A stretch of 64,000 bases of DNA from Salticus scenicus (GCA_963930645.1 OZ005648.1:3082631-3146630); one strand, 5' to 3'; positions 35,565-47,690 are shown, counted from the stretch's first letter. The notes: a model not told the origin generated them from the letters alone. Made by a program: numbers and translations.

Positions 35565-35568
35565 TTAA

Positions 35569-36058
35569 ACTAGTATATTGCGACCAAAACAAGAATTTCT
35601 TCTATATAATTTTACACAGTACAAATTATTTATTAAAATATTATTTATTAAAATTATTTTCCATGTTAAATGTTTCCGTATTTGGAATAAAACTACAGCA
35701 TTTGACGTGAAATTATCTTAGTGGGTCTACTCAACCATTTTGTTTTTACTTATATCTTTTAAAATTAAGTGGTTTAATCTTAAAGTTATATCTTATTTAA
35801 GCATTTTGACATTACGCTTCGATTTTAACTAGCAAAACCTTTTAAGACAATTTAAGGAAACAACTTTACGCTCTCTAAGTCAATTGTTAAAAAGAAAGCA
35901 CGATATATTTTCAGAAGATATATATAAAATAAATTCAGAAAAAGAAGAAAAAGAAAATAAATTAATTCGTTTAAAGTAATATTGTTGAAAGAAAATAAAT
36001 TTACGTCACTATCGCAAGTTATGCTGCCAATTTTGGTCAAACGTTTGTTACATCTATG

Positions 36059-36097
<39 letters not shown>

Positions 36098-36185
36098 TAT
36101 CTATACAGTCTGTATTAGAAGTTTATAGACTACATTAAAATGTATTTTTTTCAGCAACATGCAAAGGTATATATACAACAATTAA
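35569..36185. other. AT-rich spacer with long poly-T
   Basis: It contains a ~33-bp poly-T at about 36064-36096 and no recognised gene. Confidence 0.55.
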
Positions 36186-36427
36186 AAATATGCTTATCCA
36201 AACCATATGCGACTTGCAATCAAAGAAATAATTCAATTTGCAATTCAGTTATGTAAGAAATAGGAATATTAGATGTACTAAATGTTTAGAGAATATTAGC
36301 CAATAGAAATATGCTTATCCAAACCATATGCGACTTGCAATCAAAGAAATAATTCAATTTGCAATTCAGTTATGTAAGAAATAGGAATATTAGATGTACT
36401 AAATGTTTAGAGAATATTAGCCAATAG
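36186..36427 (+). repeat. Identical 121-bp tandem duplication
   Basis: Two consecutive 121-bp units (from ATATGCTTATCCAAACCATA to GAATATTAGCCAATAGAA) appear identical throughout. The duplication must be very recent, or reflect slippage or an assembly effect. It lies just upstream of the SINE. Confidence 0.9.
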
Positions 36428-36488
36428 AAAAAAAGAAACATGCTCAATATAATGTTATTAATAGTTTAAAATGTTTCCGTTTTTCAGT

Positions 36489-36805
36489 GGCCGCGGTAGC
36501 CCAGTCCGTAGAGCGCCGGTCTCGTAATTGGAAGATTGCGGGTTCGGTACTCGAGCCGGCCAAAGACCGTCGTGTACACTAATGGTGGCTGGTGCACGTA
36601 AAATCTGTCGTGGCCGCAATGTCCTCCATGTTCCCATCAAAAATTATACCTCTGGGGGTCACCGAAGCGGGAGAGCCATCCCTTCAGTAGAGGATCAAAA
36701 TTGCGATGGTATGTCTCCGGACCACCTCTAGGGGTGTGTTCCAGACCGTCGCCAATTGCCCATCTGCGCAGCACTAGTGCGACGCAAAACCCAACCACCC
36801 ATCCG
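36489..36805 (+). mobile_element. tRNA-derived SINE with target duplication
   Basis: The head GGCCGCGGTAGCCCAGTCCG carries an A-box-like TAGCCCAGTCCG, and GGGTTCGGTACTCGAGCC carries a B box (GGTTCGGTACTC). Together they are the internal RNA polymerase III promoter of a tRNA-like head. The body continues through TCTGTCGTGGCCGCAATGTC and ends AGTGCGACGCAAAACCCAAC-CACCCATCCG. TTTTTCAGT at 36480-36488 and 36806-36814 is the target duplication, or 13 bp if the preceding TCCG is counted. The same 3' end occurs in the SINE fragment at 41.96 kb. Confidence 0.88.
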
Positions 36806-36814
36806 TTTTTCAGT

Positions 36815-37125
36815 ATGGCATTGTATACTCATATTTCCCATCAACATAATTAAGATTTGTAATATCTCTGGTTCTAAGTTGTACCATACATTTTCAATCG
36901 ATATTTCAAAGACCTTCACTGAATAAAATTGCCCCCATTCTCGTGAACCTTTCGAGGCATAATACCACACACATTTTCAATTGGGTTTAGATTGAAGCTC
37001 ATCGATGGCCACTCAAGAACAGTTTGCTTCAATAATTTTTGTTTGCTTAAACAATTTTTCATAGCATTGGCGGTATGGATGGAAGAATTATCATATTGAT
37101 ATACCCAATTTCGTCCACCTTATTT
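36815..37125 (-). pseudogene. Tc1-like transposase C-terminal relic
   Basis: On the minus strand: QYDNSSIHTANAMKNCL, LEWPSMSFNLNPIENVCGIM, RKVHENGG, then after a shift SVKVFEISIENVWYNLEPEI. This is the DN..H, WP..S.DLNPIENVWG order of Tc1-family transposases, covering the second Asp and the third acidic residue (Glu in PIENV is kept). Asp of SPDLNP has become Asn. A stop and frameshifts disrupt the tail. It is of a different subfamily from the 6-7 kb pair, and the SINE lies at its 3' end. Confidence 0.82.
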
Positions 37126-37126
37126 T

Positions 37127-37445
37127 ATTTTTACTTTCTTCTACGTTCAGTACAAGAAAATAGTGGATTTGTAAAAATTTTCGACCACGGGTTTTCGATG
37201 GATTTGAATGTTCTAAGAGATCTAAAACACGATTTGATTATTTTTAGAAAATGTTTGTCTGCCTCTGTGTGTGTGACAAAATTTTGTGGCAACTGTATCT
37301 CAGGAACTACTGCACAGAATTTCGTAAAGTTTGATATGTAGTTGGACCTTGACATAAATTAGTGCTTATCACCTTTTGGTGAAAATCGTCAGACAGGTGG
37401 CATTTCCCCTCTTTTTCTTAATTTTTAACATCAACTTTCACTATT
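37127..37445 (+). repeat. Family B hairpin-headed repeat, copy 2
   Basis: It starts ACTTTCTTCTACGTTCAGTA-CAAGAAAATAGTGGATT, a weakened version of the copy 1 hairpin. It then runs collinearly with copy 1 through TTTTTAGAAAATG, GTGTGTGTGACAAAATTTTG, GGCAACTGTATCTCAGGAAC and CCTTGACATAAATTAGTGC. It is truncated sooner and directly abuts the Tc1 relic. Confidence 0.78.
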
Positions 37446-39158
37446 TCTTTTTAAAAATAAGATTAATGTAAAACTAATTGCATTTTCAAAAATTTATCAA
37501 ATATTTTATGGAATTATTATATATATATATATTTTTTTTTTTCACAGATCTGATCTTCTATTAAATATTACATCTCTAAATATTAAAAATACGCTACGGC
37601 AATTTTTTTTGTCTACGACCGCATCTCCTCGCAAACGGCAGTGTCATCTGCGCCCATGAGAGGTATCAATGTGTGTCGAATACTACAAAGAAGGCATTTC
37701 AGTTGATTAGAAATTTCTATCATCTTAATTAATGAAGTTATTAATTAAAAAGGTCAGTTTAATAAAGGTACTCTATTTGCCAACATGCAAATAATTACTC
37801 CAAATCGTTGTTCTTTCCGTCTTATGACGTCACAACTATCAGGGAGTATAAAATGTCATTCATGGTGTAAAAAAAAGTTAATGTTGCTATTGATAACAAA
37901 GAAATTTGACGTCTTCAAATAAATAAAAAGCGTTATATTAGTTTTTTTTAATTAAAAAAGGGATTTAGGATTGAAATTTGTCGTCTACAGATATCTATTA
38001 TTATTTTTTTTCTATTTTTAGAAAATTAATTTTCTCACTGGTAATTTTTTATATTGTTTATAATTCTTTATATATATATATATATATTTGAGTGTGTGTG
38101 TGTGTGAATAATGAAATAATGTCGTGTCTGTATAATTGACTACATCTCTTTTTTTATCTTTAAAGTGTATTTAGCGTTTTTATTTAAAAACATATTTTAG
38201 AATACGTCAGACATATTTTGACATAAAAATATTTTAGAGTCAAATTCAAACTGATTTATAAATGACAGCATCTTTTAATTTCGCACTGAAAATTTTTTAA
38301 CATTACAGAATTAGTCATTTCTATGATACGTTGAATATTTCCAATTATGCCAAAAAAATTTAACACTTAAAACTCTAATAAAGAATCCAGTACATTTTAT
38401 TCATCGTTATTTTAAGAAATTGGCCGTAGACAATTAAAATTTGTAGCTATAGGAGATTTTTCCAAATTAATATAATAGTAAAACTTTTTTCTTTCCAGAC
38501 ATTTTCGAATATGTAAAATTATTAACTAGCTGTACATTAGAAATATACATAGGGCATTATTTACTGCCCTAAATTAACTAAAAAAAAGGTACTAGATTAT
38601 TATTTTTTTTTTTTTTAACAAGCAATTATACCAAAAAATTCATCGTCAAATAGTGACAAAAATTTAAAAGTTGCCAATGGTCATACACTAAAGCTGTAAT
38701 GCAAAATGGTCTAAATATTATGTATTTGTTTATACTCTGAAAAAAAAATTGCTTCTTGTCAGCATAGAATTTCATTAAAATATTAAGCATAATATGAATA
38801 TTTTATTTTGCATGATATTTTCTTAAATGTGGTGTTAAATATTATGTATCTTTATTTCACATTGAATATGGGGATTTCTACAATATTTTTCTGCTTTTGT
38901 GTTATGCACTATTAATATTTCTATTCAGTGAAAAGCAAAGCAGCGAATAGGCGGACAGAACCCCGCAGGGGTTAATAAGCGAAGATAATTGGGGGGAGGC
39001 GAAACTTCCCTCTGGAGTCAAAGCCCTGCTGTCGATTACTAAATGTTTAAAGGAAAAATTATTATTACTTCTACAGCATTAGCTTATAAAAAATTACAAA
39101 GTTAATTGCTAACATCTGTTTTAGTATTATTTTTTAATTAACACTTTCACATCCACAT

Positions 39159-39192
<34 letters not shown>

Positions 39193-39700
39193 ATCAGTAA
39201 GCCCCGTTTTTAACATTTCTGTAAAATCTTATATTTTTAAAAACTCTAATTTGAATCAGCCTATTTGTATCTTCAGCAATTAACATGATAATTGCACCTG
39301 CAGTTATATATGTACGCCAACGACATTTAAGGAGTTAAACAGGAATGTGCAAAATGCTTTTGTAAAATAATGAAAAGATTTTTTTTCAAGAGGGTAGCCT
39401 ATAAATAGTTCTGCAGTAGTTATAGTGTTAATATAATCAAATTGAATGTAAAACTATTTCTTTCAAAGGATGATAGAAATTAATCAATTAATTACCGTAA
39501 TTATCGGTATACAGTGTACATATCAGATAATAGTTTTTACACCAGAAATTTATTTAACATACGTAATTGCATTTATACTAGGTTCTAGAACTTTACTTTC
39601 TATATAATAGGATTTCTGGAGTAAAACAAATGTGAGACTATTCAACTTTCATTTTGTGCAGCTTTATATATCAATAATTATACTATCTTTTTACTATGTC
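37446..39700. other. AT-rich spacer with a CRE/TATA-like spot and a GC patch
   Basis: TGACGTCA at 37824-37831 stands 15 bp upstream of GTATAAAA (37847-37854). This is promoter-like spacing, but no frame or initiator follows, so it is only noted. A GC-rich patch at 38930-39030 (GGACAGAACCCCGCAGGGG) is unexplained. Poly-T is at about 39162-39188. Otherwise nothing is recognised. Confidence 0.45.
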
Positions 39701-39710
39701 ATACTATGTT

Positions 39711-40345
39711 TTTTTACTTCATTACCCGACTACCGTAGGTTATGGAAGCATTATATTCGGTCCGAAAATTTGATATCGAGTTTTCATGTTTTAAGGTCTC
39801 CTGAGGCCAAAAAGCGATGTTCGAAAATAGGTCAGTGTGAGTGTATGTGCGTGTGTGTATATGTGTGTGGAGAATCTTCTGAGTATCATATTCAGAAAAA
39901 ACTACGAAATTTCAGAGTTGACAGTTCTGGTATACACATAAGTTTTTCAACTTTTGGTGAAAATTTAAAAACAGAAGTAGGGGCAACCAGAAAATGTACC
40001 ATAAGTCCGTATTTAAGTAACGATTTTCTTCAAAGTTGCTATATAAATACTCTGTTAGATGTCCTTTCGTAGGAATTAGTTAGTTAGTTCAAGATAATTG
40101 ATAGGCATCTAGTATAAGTAGCTCAATTTCAGGTCTCGAAAATGCCTTCCTTTAAAAACGGATGTACGGATTTTTTCCAAACGGGCCATATTAACTCGCT
40201 TCTAAATATCCTTTTTTAAGTAATTGTTTGTTTTCTGGTCAATAATTGAGTATGCCCAGTTCGGAATCTCAAAAACGACTCTAATGACTTACTTGAACAT
40301 AGTCCTTTTTAGATATCCTTTTTCATATATTACGTGATTATTACA
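39711..40345 (+). repeat. Hairpin-headed repeat, relative of families A/B
   Basis: ACTTCATTACC...GGTTATGGAAG (39716-39748) forms an imperfect hairpin in the position of the ACTTTC...GAAAGT heads. It is followed by TTTTAAGGTCTCCTGAGGCC, which matches the family A TTTCGAGGTCCCCTGAGTCC, and then a GTGTATGTGCGTGTGTG tract. The 146-residue frame across it is a by-product of the repeat with no known domain. Confidence 0.6.
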
Positions 40346-40698
40346 GGGAAATTAGCAATCATCCCGATTAGTTTGGCCACTTTAAAATTGGGAAATTCAT
40401 GTTTCAAAAATAATATTAAAACATCATTACCATGTTTCAATTGTTCATGTTTGTAAGAAAAGAATGAATACATATTCATTTATCCCCCCCCCCCCCAACT
40501 TTTTTTTTTCTTCTTCTTTCTTATATATAAAAAATGTCAAAACTCTCTTTTACATGTATTCACGCGTGTATCAGCTTTCTCTTATATAGGAAAATTTTCA
40601 AGTGTCTACTTTGTTAGGTCAATTTTATGTCTTTTATCACTTTATTTTCAAAAAGTGCATATATGAATACTTTTGGCAAATCCTCTGGTTCTTTCACA

Positions 40699-40737
<39 letters not shown>

Positions 40738-41690
40738 TCTTTAAAAAATTTTTAAAAGATATATCTAATCAGTTTTTCAAATACATTAATTTATAGAATC
40801 TTTTAAGAATTAATATTTAATTAAAACATAACTTTTTCGAGATCTTGCAACAACTATTAAAAAATAAATAAATACTTAAATAAATAGTGTAACATATAGA
40901 TTGGGATTAGCCTTTGATGTTAAAATAACAATGGATGCTATTTAATAGTTAAGCTAAAAATAATTTCAACTCATCATAAAATAAGAAGCATCTAAGCCTT
41001 TCTATAAATACATCCTTCGGATGAAGAAGCTGTAGTACTCTAGTGCGCAGTACAAAACAGTATGAAGTTTTTCTTTTCTTTTCTAATTATGAGTACCATC
41101 CAAATATTTGATAAACAATTTTATCCTCTTGACCTACATTATTTTGTAAAAGAAACACAAATTTTCTCTTCTTATGCGTCCAAGCCTTTTTTCTTCAGTT
41201 CAAAAGAGGTCTATTATGTGTGGATTTTTCTAAAACGCAATATTATGCACGAATTTCAAGAAATCGAAGCCTGAGGTAGTATTTAATCAATATCCTTGAT
41301 TTTCTTTCCGTTAATAAATATTTAATGAAGAAATCAAATTAACATTTCAGTTTTGTGTTTAAAAATAATAATAAAACAAAATAAAAATTAAATGATAAAT
41401 CAACAAATACCATTTTAGTAATTTGTTTTCTTTAATTAGTTAATTAAATGTACTGAAATATAGTATATGTAGTTTTGACAATGTCGCAGAAATTGTTAAA
41501 ATTGGCCTAAGGTGTTCTAACTTAAACACAAAATATAGATTTAATGTTTTTTTTTTTTTTTTTTTTTTGTTATTCTAACTTAGTATTAATAAAAGAGATT
41601 CATATAAACTTAAAATTATTAATAAAACTTTAAAAATAATTTTATACCAATTACTTTCACTTTTGTTTTTTTAATGTTTTAAAATTCATC
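40346..41690. other. AT-rich spacer with poly-C and poly-T
   Basis: A 13-C run lies at 40484-40496, ~30-bp poly-T at about 40706-40736 and poly-T at about 41547-41568. No gene was found. Confidence 0.55.
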
Positions 41691-41696
41691 TTAATT

Positions 41697-42572
41697 ACTT
41701 TCGAAACACTACAGTGAGAAAAGTATTGTAATCATGTCAAAAATCTGAATTTGAGATTTTGGTATTTCTACACGTTTTGAGGTTCCCTGAGTTCATTCAT
41801 ATTTAATGTTTTTACGATGATGTATGTATGTATGTATGTGTATGTATATGAGTGAACACGATAGCGTCTAAAAGCTTTGTTCGGATGAGCTGAAAGTTGG
41901 TACGTAGGTTGTAGGTTACCATAGAATAAACCGTATTGATTTTGGTGAATATAGATCCCTTCCGTGGAGGATCAAAATTGTGATAGCATGTCTCCGGACC
42001 ACCTCTAGGGATGTGTCCCAGACAGTCGCCAATTGCCCATTTGCGCAGCACTAGTGCGACGTAAAACCCAACCATCCGTTTGGTGAATATAGCACTTATA
42101 CATTTTTTTTTACAGGGACACAAAGAATGATTCTTTATCATTACGGTCTCTGAACCCAATTTTTTTAAATGCGATACAGTCTAAATGTCTTATTCGATTG
42201 AGCTGAAAATGTATACGTATGCTATAGATCACTGCTGCTCAAACTGTATAGCTGTTGGTGAATCTAGTACTCATAGTTTTGTTACAGGGTCACAACAAAA
42301 AATCCCTTATCATTATGGCCAATGGGCTGAAATCATTAACATCTGAACGAGCTGAAAATGCATAAACGTATTATAGGTTACCGTCGCATGAACTCTAAAG
42401 ATTCTGGGGAATCTAGCACTTATAGTTTTTTTTACAGGGACACAAAGAAAAATTATTTACCATTAAAATGCGATTGCGTCTAAATTCCTTATTTGAATGA
42501 ACTGAAAATTCATACACACGTTAGAGAATGCAGTTGTACAAAGCATATAGATTTTGGTGAACCTAACACTTA

Positions 42573-42609
<37 letters not shown>

Positions 42610-43725
42610 GGGACTCAAAAATGTGCGCTTTTTCATTATATGGGCTCAAATTATTTAAAATGTGATAGCGTCTAAATGGCTCCTCCGATTGATCTGAAAA
42701 TTTATAAGCATGTCATGGGTAACCATCGCACGAACGTTATAGATTTTGGTGAGTCTAGCACTTATAGCTTTTTGCAGGGACATAACAAAAATTGATCATT
42801 ATGATCTATGGGCTTAAATTATTTAAAGGGCAATAGCGTTAAAATGAACAACAGACTATATGAAGTACTCAAACTACTATAAAAGTACTCAAAAGTACTA
42901 CTATAAAAGTACTCAAACACCGTATTATAGTTTTCTCTTTTGCTTACTTAAAGATTTATTTTATTTTAATTTATTTATACAACAGTCAATTTTTTAATGT
43001 TCAGAAAGTCCAGTAGAGTCACTGCAGATTTTTAAAACTGCAATAGCGTCTAAACGTCTTACTCCATTGAACTGAAACTTTATACACATGCTATAGGTCA
43101 CCGTTGTACGAAGTGCATAAATTTTGGTGAATCTAGCACATACAAGTTTTTTACAGGGACACAATGAAAAATTCTTTGTCGTTCTGTCCTGTGGGCTCAA
43201 ATTCTTTAAAGTGCGATAGCGTCTATACGCCATATCGGATTGAGCTGACGATTTATTTACATGTTATAGATCACCAACACACTAACTATATGAGTTTTGG
43301 ACTATGTAGTGCTTATAGCTTTTTTTTAGAGGAACACAAAGAAAAAGTATTTATCTTTGTGGCTTATTGGTCTCAAATTATTTTTAATTTAATTGCGTCT
43401 AAACGCCTCATTCGATTAAACTGAAAATTTAAATACATGTTACAGGTATACGTCGAGTGAACTGTATCAATTTTGGTGAGTCTAGCACTTATAGATTTTT
43501 TAAGACTGGACAAAACGAAAACTTCTTTATCATTAGAATGTATGGGTTCAAATTGTGTGAAGGGCAATATAATTAATTTAAGCAACATATTATATAGAGA
43601 AAAGTACTCAAGTACCTTATTATAATTTTCTCTTTCGTTTATTTAACGACTGCTCTTCCTTTATTTTACTTTTACAACCGTTAATTATTTAACGTTCGAA
43701 AAGTCGAGTGGAGTCACTCCAGACA
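41697..43725 (+). mobile_element. Long family A element, expanded and composite
   Basis: The head ACTTTCGAAACACTACAGTG-AGAAAAGTATTG is collinear with the 28.9-kb element, followed by a (TATG)n tract. About nine copies of the ATTTTGGTGAATCTAGCAC...ACAGGGACACAA unit follow, mostly 165-176 bp apart with some deletions. An internal end-like sequence (ATGTTCAGAAAGTCCAGTAG-AGTCACT, about 42997) is followed by more units and then the true end GTTCGAAAAGTCGAGTGGAG-TCACTCC at about 43694. It thus looks like one element amplified across its own terminus, or two fused copies. A SINE fragment is inserted at 41955. Confidence 0.75.
41955..42078 (+). mobile_element. 5'-truncated SINE fragment with 14-bp target duplication
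   Basis: The 124 bp from ATCCCTTCCGTGGAGGATCA to CCCAACCATCCG match the 3' part of the SINE at 36.49-36.80 kb. TTTGGTGAATATAG flanks it exactly on both sides (41941-41954 and 42079-42092), interrupting one family A unit. This fixes the 3' end of the SINE and shows target-primed integration with 5' truncation after the array had formed. Confidence 0.92.
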
Positions 43726-46544
43726 TTTTTTATAGCACTCCAAAAGCTTCCACTCATAAACCTTTATTTACTTAACTTAATAACCATCAATGATATTTTA
43801 AATTAATTTTTCTCAATTATTTTACAATGTTGTTTTCTAAGATTTAATTACTCTTATGGCGTTCCTGAGACTTAATGTATATACTTTTGTTTTCTTCAAA
43901 ATGTATCTAAGTAACATTATTTCTCTTCAAATTAACTGATATAAATTAATTATTTAATTCATACTCAATTTTTATTTTTTCATCCTTAATACATTTAATA
44001 TATTTCATAGCTTTTACTATTATTTTTTTTAAATGCATGATTCCTAAGTTATTTTTCTTAATTCCGCTCTACTTTTCAAATTAATTCAGAAAAATATTAG
44101 TAATTATTAAACGTGAGGAGGAAAAATGGATTAGCATTTGGGCTTTGTACATAAACATTTTCCAAAAATAAATAATAATAGTAATAGTTATGTATTTCGC
44201 CTTAAAATATATCCGAGAAGAAATATCGTTAAAAGTAAATAGAGGATTTACTTTTTTGAAAAATGTGTATTAAATACAGCTGAATTGTTTGTTTTATGTT
44301 TTATTAAATACAGCTGAATTGTTTGTTTGTAGCATAAATTGTTTTTATAATCCTCGTCAAAATGAAGATTATTTTAGTTATATGAATATTAGTTACTGAT
44401 TGCATGAACTTACTGATAACATGATTTTTTCCCCCTTGATATACACGTTAACGAGGTTCAACTACCAATAAAATTAACATTTAATATAGCATAGCGCGTA
44501 AAAATTAAGACTTTTACGGTTGTAATTTCTAAATTAGAAATAACAAGTTTATCCAAGTTATAAAATAAAGTAGCATTTATCGCAACATTTGGCGTAATAT
44601 TTATTAGAGTCAGCATTTATAATTATTTCTATGCACAAAAACCATTTTCTATAATTTGTTAATTTTATGTATTGTTATTAACATTTACAGAAATTTCAAA
44701 CTGATTGAATACTTAAACTTCAGAATAATAAAATAATTTCTGCTTTCTGTACATTAAGCAATCAAGGAAATCTGAAAAAAAAAAAGATAGTTTGTTAAAA
44801 TTCTTAAATTTTCTGCTCTATTATCAATGAAAAACAGATTTTTTTTTTTTTTTTATATATATATAATATTGCAGTAATTTACAATTTATTCAGAGCAACA
44901 AAAAACAAATGTTATGCAGCAGTGAGGCCATTATTTAAATTATATTACTTTTCAATAAATTAATTCATAGAAGCAATATTTTTTTTCGAAAATAGATATC
45001 AATTTCAAACTTCTACAAATTACATTAGGTTAATTTTATTTCTAAATAAAAAGAGCCAAGTGTAATTTCTTTAAATTTCTAAAGTAGTTTCAGAAATAAA
45101 TCTTTGAAAACTAGTAACTACAAACTAGAATCATGCATCAAAAATACATTACAACAGAAAGAGACATTATATTCCGATTAACTTTACGACCAAATTCAAT
45201 TGTTTACATATATTATGCTTATTAAGCTTTTAAATTCAATATCTATCGTCGTTAAATATATATCAAAAACATATTTAAAACATTTTAAAATAGATTAATG
45301 CTAATAGAACGAATTATGCATTTTAAAATAGATTAATGTTAATATTTAAATTGAAACAAAATAGTTATATACAAATAAAAATGTATTTAAAAAAAAAAAA
45401 AAAAAAGTTTCAGTTTTACATTTTAATTTCATTCTATGTTTGTAATTTATTCCAATATCAATAAAAGATTCATTGAAAGAAGAAAAATACTAAGTAGTTC
45501 AACACCATGCAAACGTAATTAAAATTTTTGTTGTTGTAACTTATTCAAACATATTACATTCTTTATTTGTTTATTTCTGTAATTAAGTAATGTACAGAAT
45601 ATGTATTTTTTTTTTTTTTTTTTTAGCAAATTGTTTTAAATTATAAACCTTAAAAGATTGCATAAACTAATAATAACGTTTAAAAAATTACCTACATTTA
45701 TAATCTACAAAAAATTGGAAACCGTTAATTTTTAAGAATAATTGTTCAATTTTATAATAAAATTACTATGAAAAATATTGCATATAATAAAGGTAAAAAA
45801 AACACATTTTAAGTAATCAAACAATGAGCTAATAATAGCTGGAAAAATTTTTAAAAATGCGAGAGAAGACATGAAGAATTCAGGTTTCTTGAAGAGGTGT
45901 TAAATGGTAATACATCGTAATGTCATATTTAATGTATACATGGTAAGAACTTTTCAAGTTATAAGAATAAATGTTTAGGTTATTGGGTAATTTTGTTTTA
46001 ACTTTTAAAGTAAATAATCTGTTTTCTGTTATTAATACTATTTTTTTTTTAACCGATATTTTTATAAAGTGAAAAAAAAAAGAAGAAGAAAGAAAGAAAA
46101 CATGTATTTTTATTGTGGTATCATTCAAAAGGTATGATGAGCCAGATTTGAAGAATACAACAATTTTTTGCTTATATTGTCAAGAGGGTAATTTCAAATA
46201 CTTTTACTTTTTATGCACTTTTTCATTTTATACACACATTCTTTTGTATTAAAAAATTCCTGAAGAAGAAAGTTAGGTAAATCTGAGAATTATTATTTAA
46301 AATTCAAATAAAACAATGGACACAGTAATATGTATAGATGTCGCATTTTTAAACTCTCGAATGCAGATTTTTCATTCTAAGAGACAACGGCCATTAGAGC
46401 GGTAAAAATGATTATGTGTGAATGAGTGGTAAATCGAAGTTTTATACTATTGAATATATATGCAAATTGAAAAAGGATTTAATTTATGAAAATTCTATTT
46501 TTTTTTTTTATTAATTTATAATATAATTTCTTTTCTTTCTACCA

Positions 46545-46577
<33 letters not shown>

Positions 46578-46676
46578 TTTATGTCAGCTCTAATTTGATG
46601 ACAAATTTTTAGTTAAAACATAATGCATTTCAACTAACTGAAATTGACTACTTATTTTTAAATAAGTGGATTCATT
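43726..46676. other. AT-rich spacer, nothing recognised
   Basis: Nearly 3 kb without a conserved frame, element end or RNA gene. A 35-bp duplication (ATTAAATACAGCTGAATTG) is at about 44270-44330. Poly-A/T tracts are near 45390 and 45608. Frames here are short and Lys/Asn/Phe/Ile-rich. Confidence 0.6.
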
Positions 46677-46795
46677 ACTATATCTTCTGATATAAGTGAA
46701 AAAAGTATCAGATTCGGAAAAGAATTCAATTTTCGTTTTTCGATGAATTTACACATTTTGATATTTCTTGAACACGATTGAATATTAATTATATT

Positions 46796-47077
46796 AATAA
46801 TAACAGGAGACTTGACGCTGTAATATTAAAACCCGAATAAAGTACTACGTCAGAAACGCCAAAAGAAAAATATTTGCGATGCATACAGCTATTTCGGTAG
46901 CCTTAAGCGTACCGTCTTCAGTGGAAAAAAGAAAGAAGAAGCAGAAAGAAGAGTACAAAAAGAAGAAGAAAGCTATTTGCACTGAAGACGGTACGCTTAA
47001 GGCTACCGAAACAGCTGTATGCATCGCAAATATTTTTCTTTTGGCGTTTCTGACGTAGTAGTTTATTCGGGTTTTAT
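46796..47077. mobile_element. PLE-derived inverted terminal element, 282 bp
   Basis: TATTAATTATATT flanks the insert exactly at 46783-46795 and 47078-47090, a 13-bp target duplication. The insert is two mirror copies of the ~100-bp PLE family 1 terminus (CCCGAATAAA.TACTACGTCA ... TTTATTCGGGTTTT at the edges), joined by a ~55-bp purine-rich spacer (AAGAAAGAAGAAGCAGAAAG). Each arm carries the hammerhead-like core. No endonuclease or polymerase is present. It matches the end of the 22.4-23.1 kb PLE almost exactly, so it was probably mobilised by that family. Confidence 0.85.
46978..47023 (+). ncRNA. Hammerhead-like core, right arm (family 1)
   Basis: TGCA, CTGAAGA (46982-46988), GGTA/TACC stem II, GAA, ACAGCTGT, triplet GTA, TGCA: identical in all core and stem positions to the copy at 23047. 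The mirror copy in the left arm (core 46892-46921, minus strand) has GAAAT for GAAAC in stem III and a G-to-C change that breaks stem I, so only the right arm looks functional. Confidence 0.68.
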
Positions 47078-47129
47078 TATTAATTATATTGATTAAATTT
47101 TTATTCATGTTAATCGGAAGGTGAGTCTG

Positions 47130-47690
47130 TCATATAAAATTATATAGAAGAAGGTATTGGATTCGTGAATATTTTTGACTTCCAGTTTTCGATGAATTTA
47201 CACGTCTTGAGATTTCCCAAACATGATTTGCTTGTTTTTAGAAAATGACTCTTTGTCTGTGTTTGTATTATATGTTAGGGAAATTTTGCAATATCTTATG
47301 AACCAATGGGCGGAATTTATGTACGATTGATAATTGGTTATACCTTGATTTAAATTGATTCTGATTAGCTGTCGGAATATGTCACCCTATAGGTGATGTT
47401 GCTATGTTGTGATTCATCACATTTAAGTCAAAGCTATATTTCAACTTCTGTAGTGTATAAATGCACCAAACATGATACATGCTATGGACATTATGTAAAA
47501 CTTTACTGTTTGAATTTGAGTGCATATCGACCAACAGGTGGCGCTGTTGTATTGCAATTAATTCCGTTTATGAGAAGGAAATTATTTAAATTTCAGAAGG
47601 GAAAAAAAAGGTCCAGTTTCAAGCACTGGGCGTTACTAGTTCATTATAAAAATAACATATATTAATCAATAAAAGTAATAATCACTTACA
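47130..47690 (+). repeat. Family B repeat, copy 4
   Basis: ATAGAAGAAGGTATTGGATTC-GTGAATATTTTTGAC, TTTTCGATGAATTTACACGT, CTTGTTTTTAGAAAATGACT and TTTGTCTGTGTTTG follow the family B head without a clear left hairpin arm. The block continues to TTGGTTATACCTTGATTTAA. The 90-residue frame at 47393-47665 has no recognised domain. Confidence 0.6.

Larger units (their letters stand above)
46677..47110 (+). repeat. Family B repeat, copy 3, interrupted
   Basis: ACTATATCTTCTGATATAAG-TGAAAAAAGTAT, GATTCGG, TTTTCGATGAATTTACACA and CTTGAACACGATTGAATATT follow the family B order. The repeat is then cut at 46796-47077 by the PLE-derived element, whose 13-bp target duplication lies in it. Confidence 0.6.

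Noticed and set aside
36500..36560. A tRNA gene
   Set aside because: A-box and B-box words are present but the cloverleaf is not intact, and the sequence continues as a SINE with flanking duplications.
39632..40072. 146-residue plus-strand frame as a gene
   Set aside because: It runs through a hairpin-headed repeat and its GT microsatellite (a Cys/Met/Val-rich repeat); related copies do not keep the frame.
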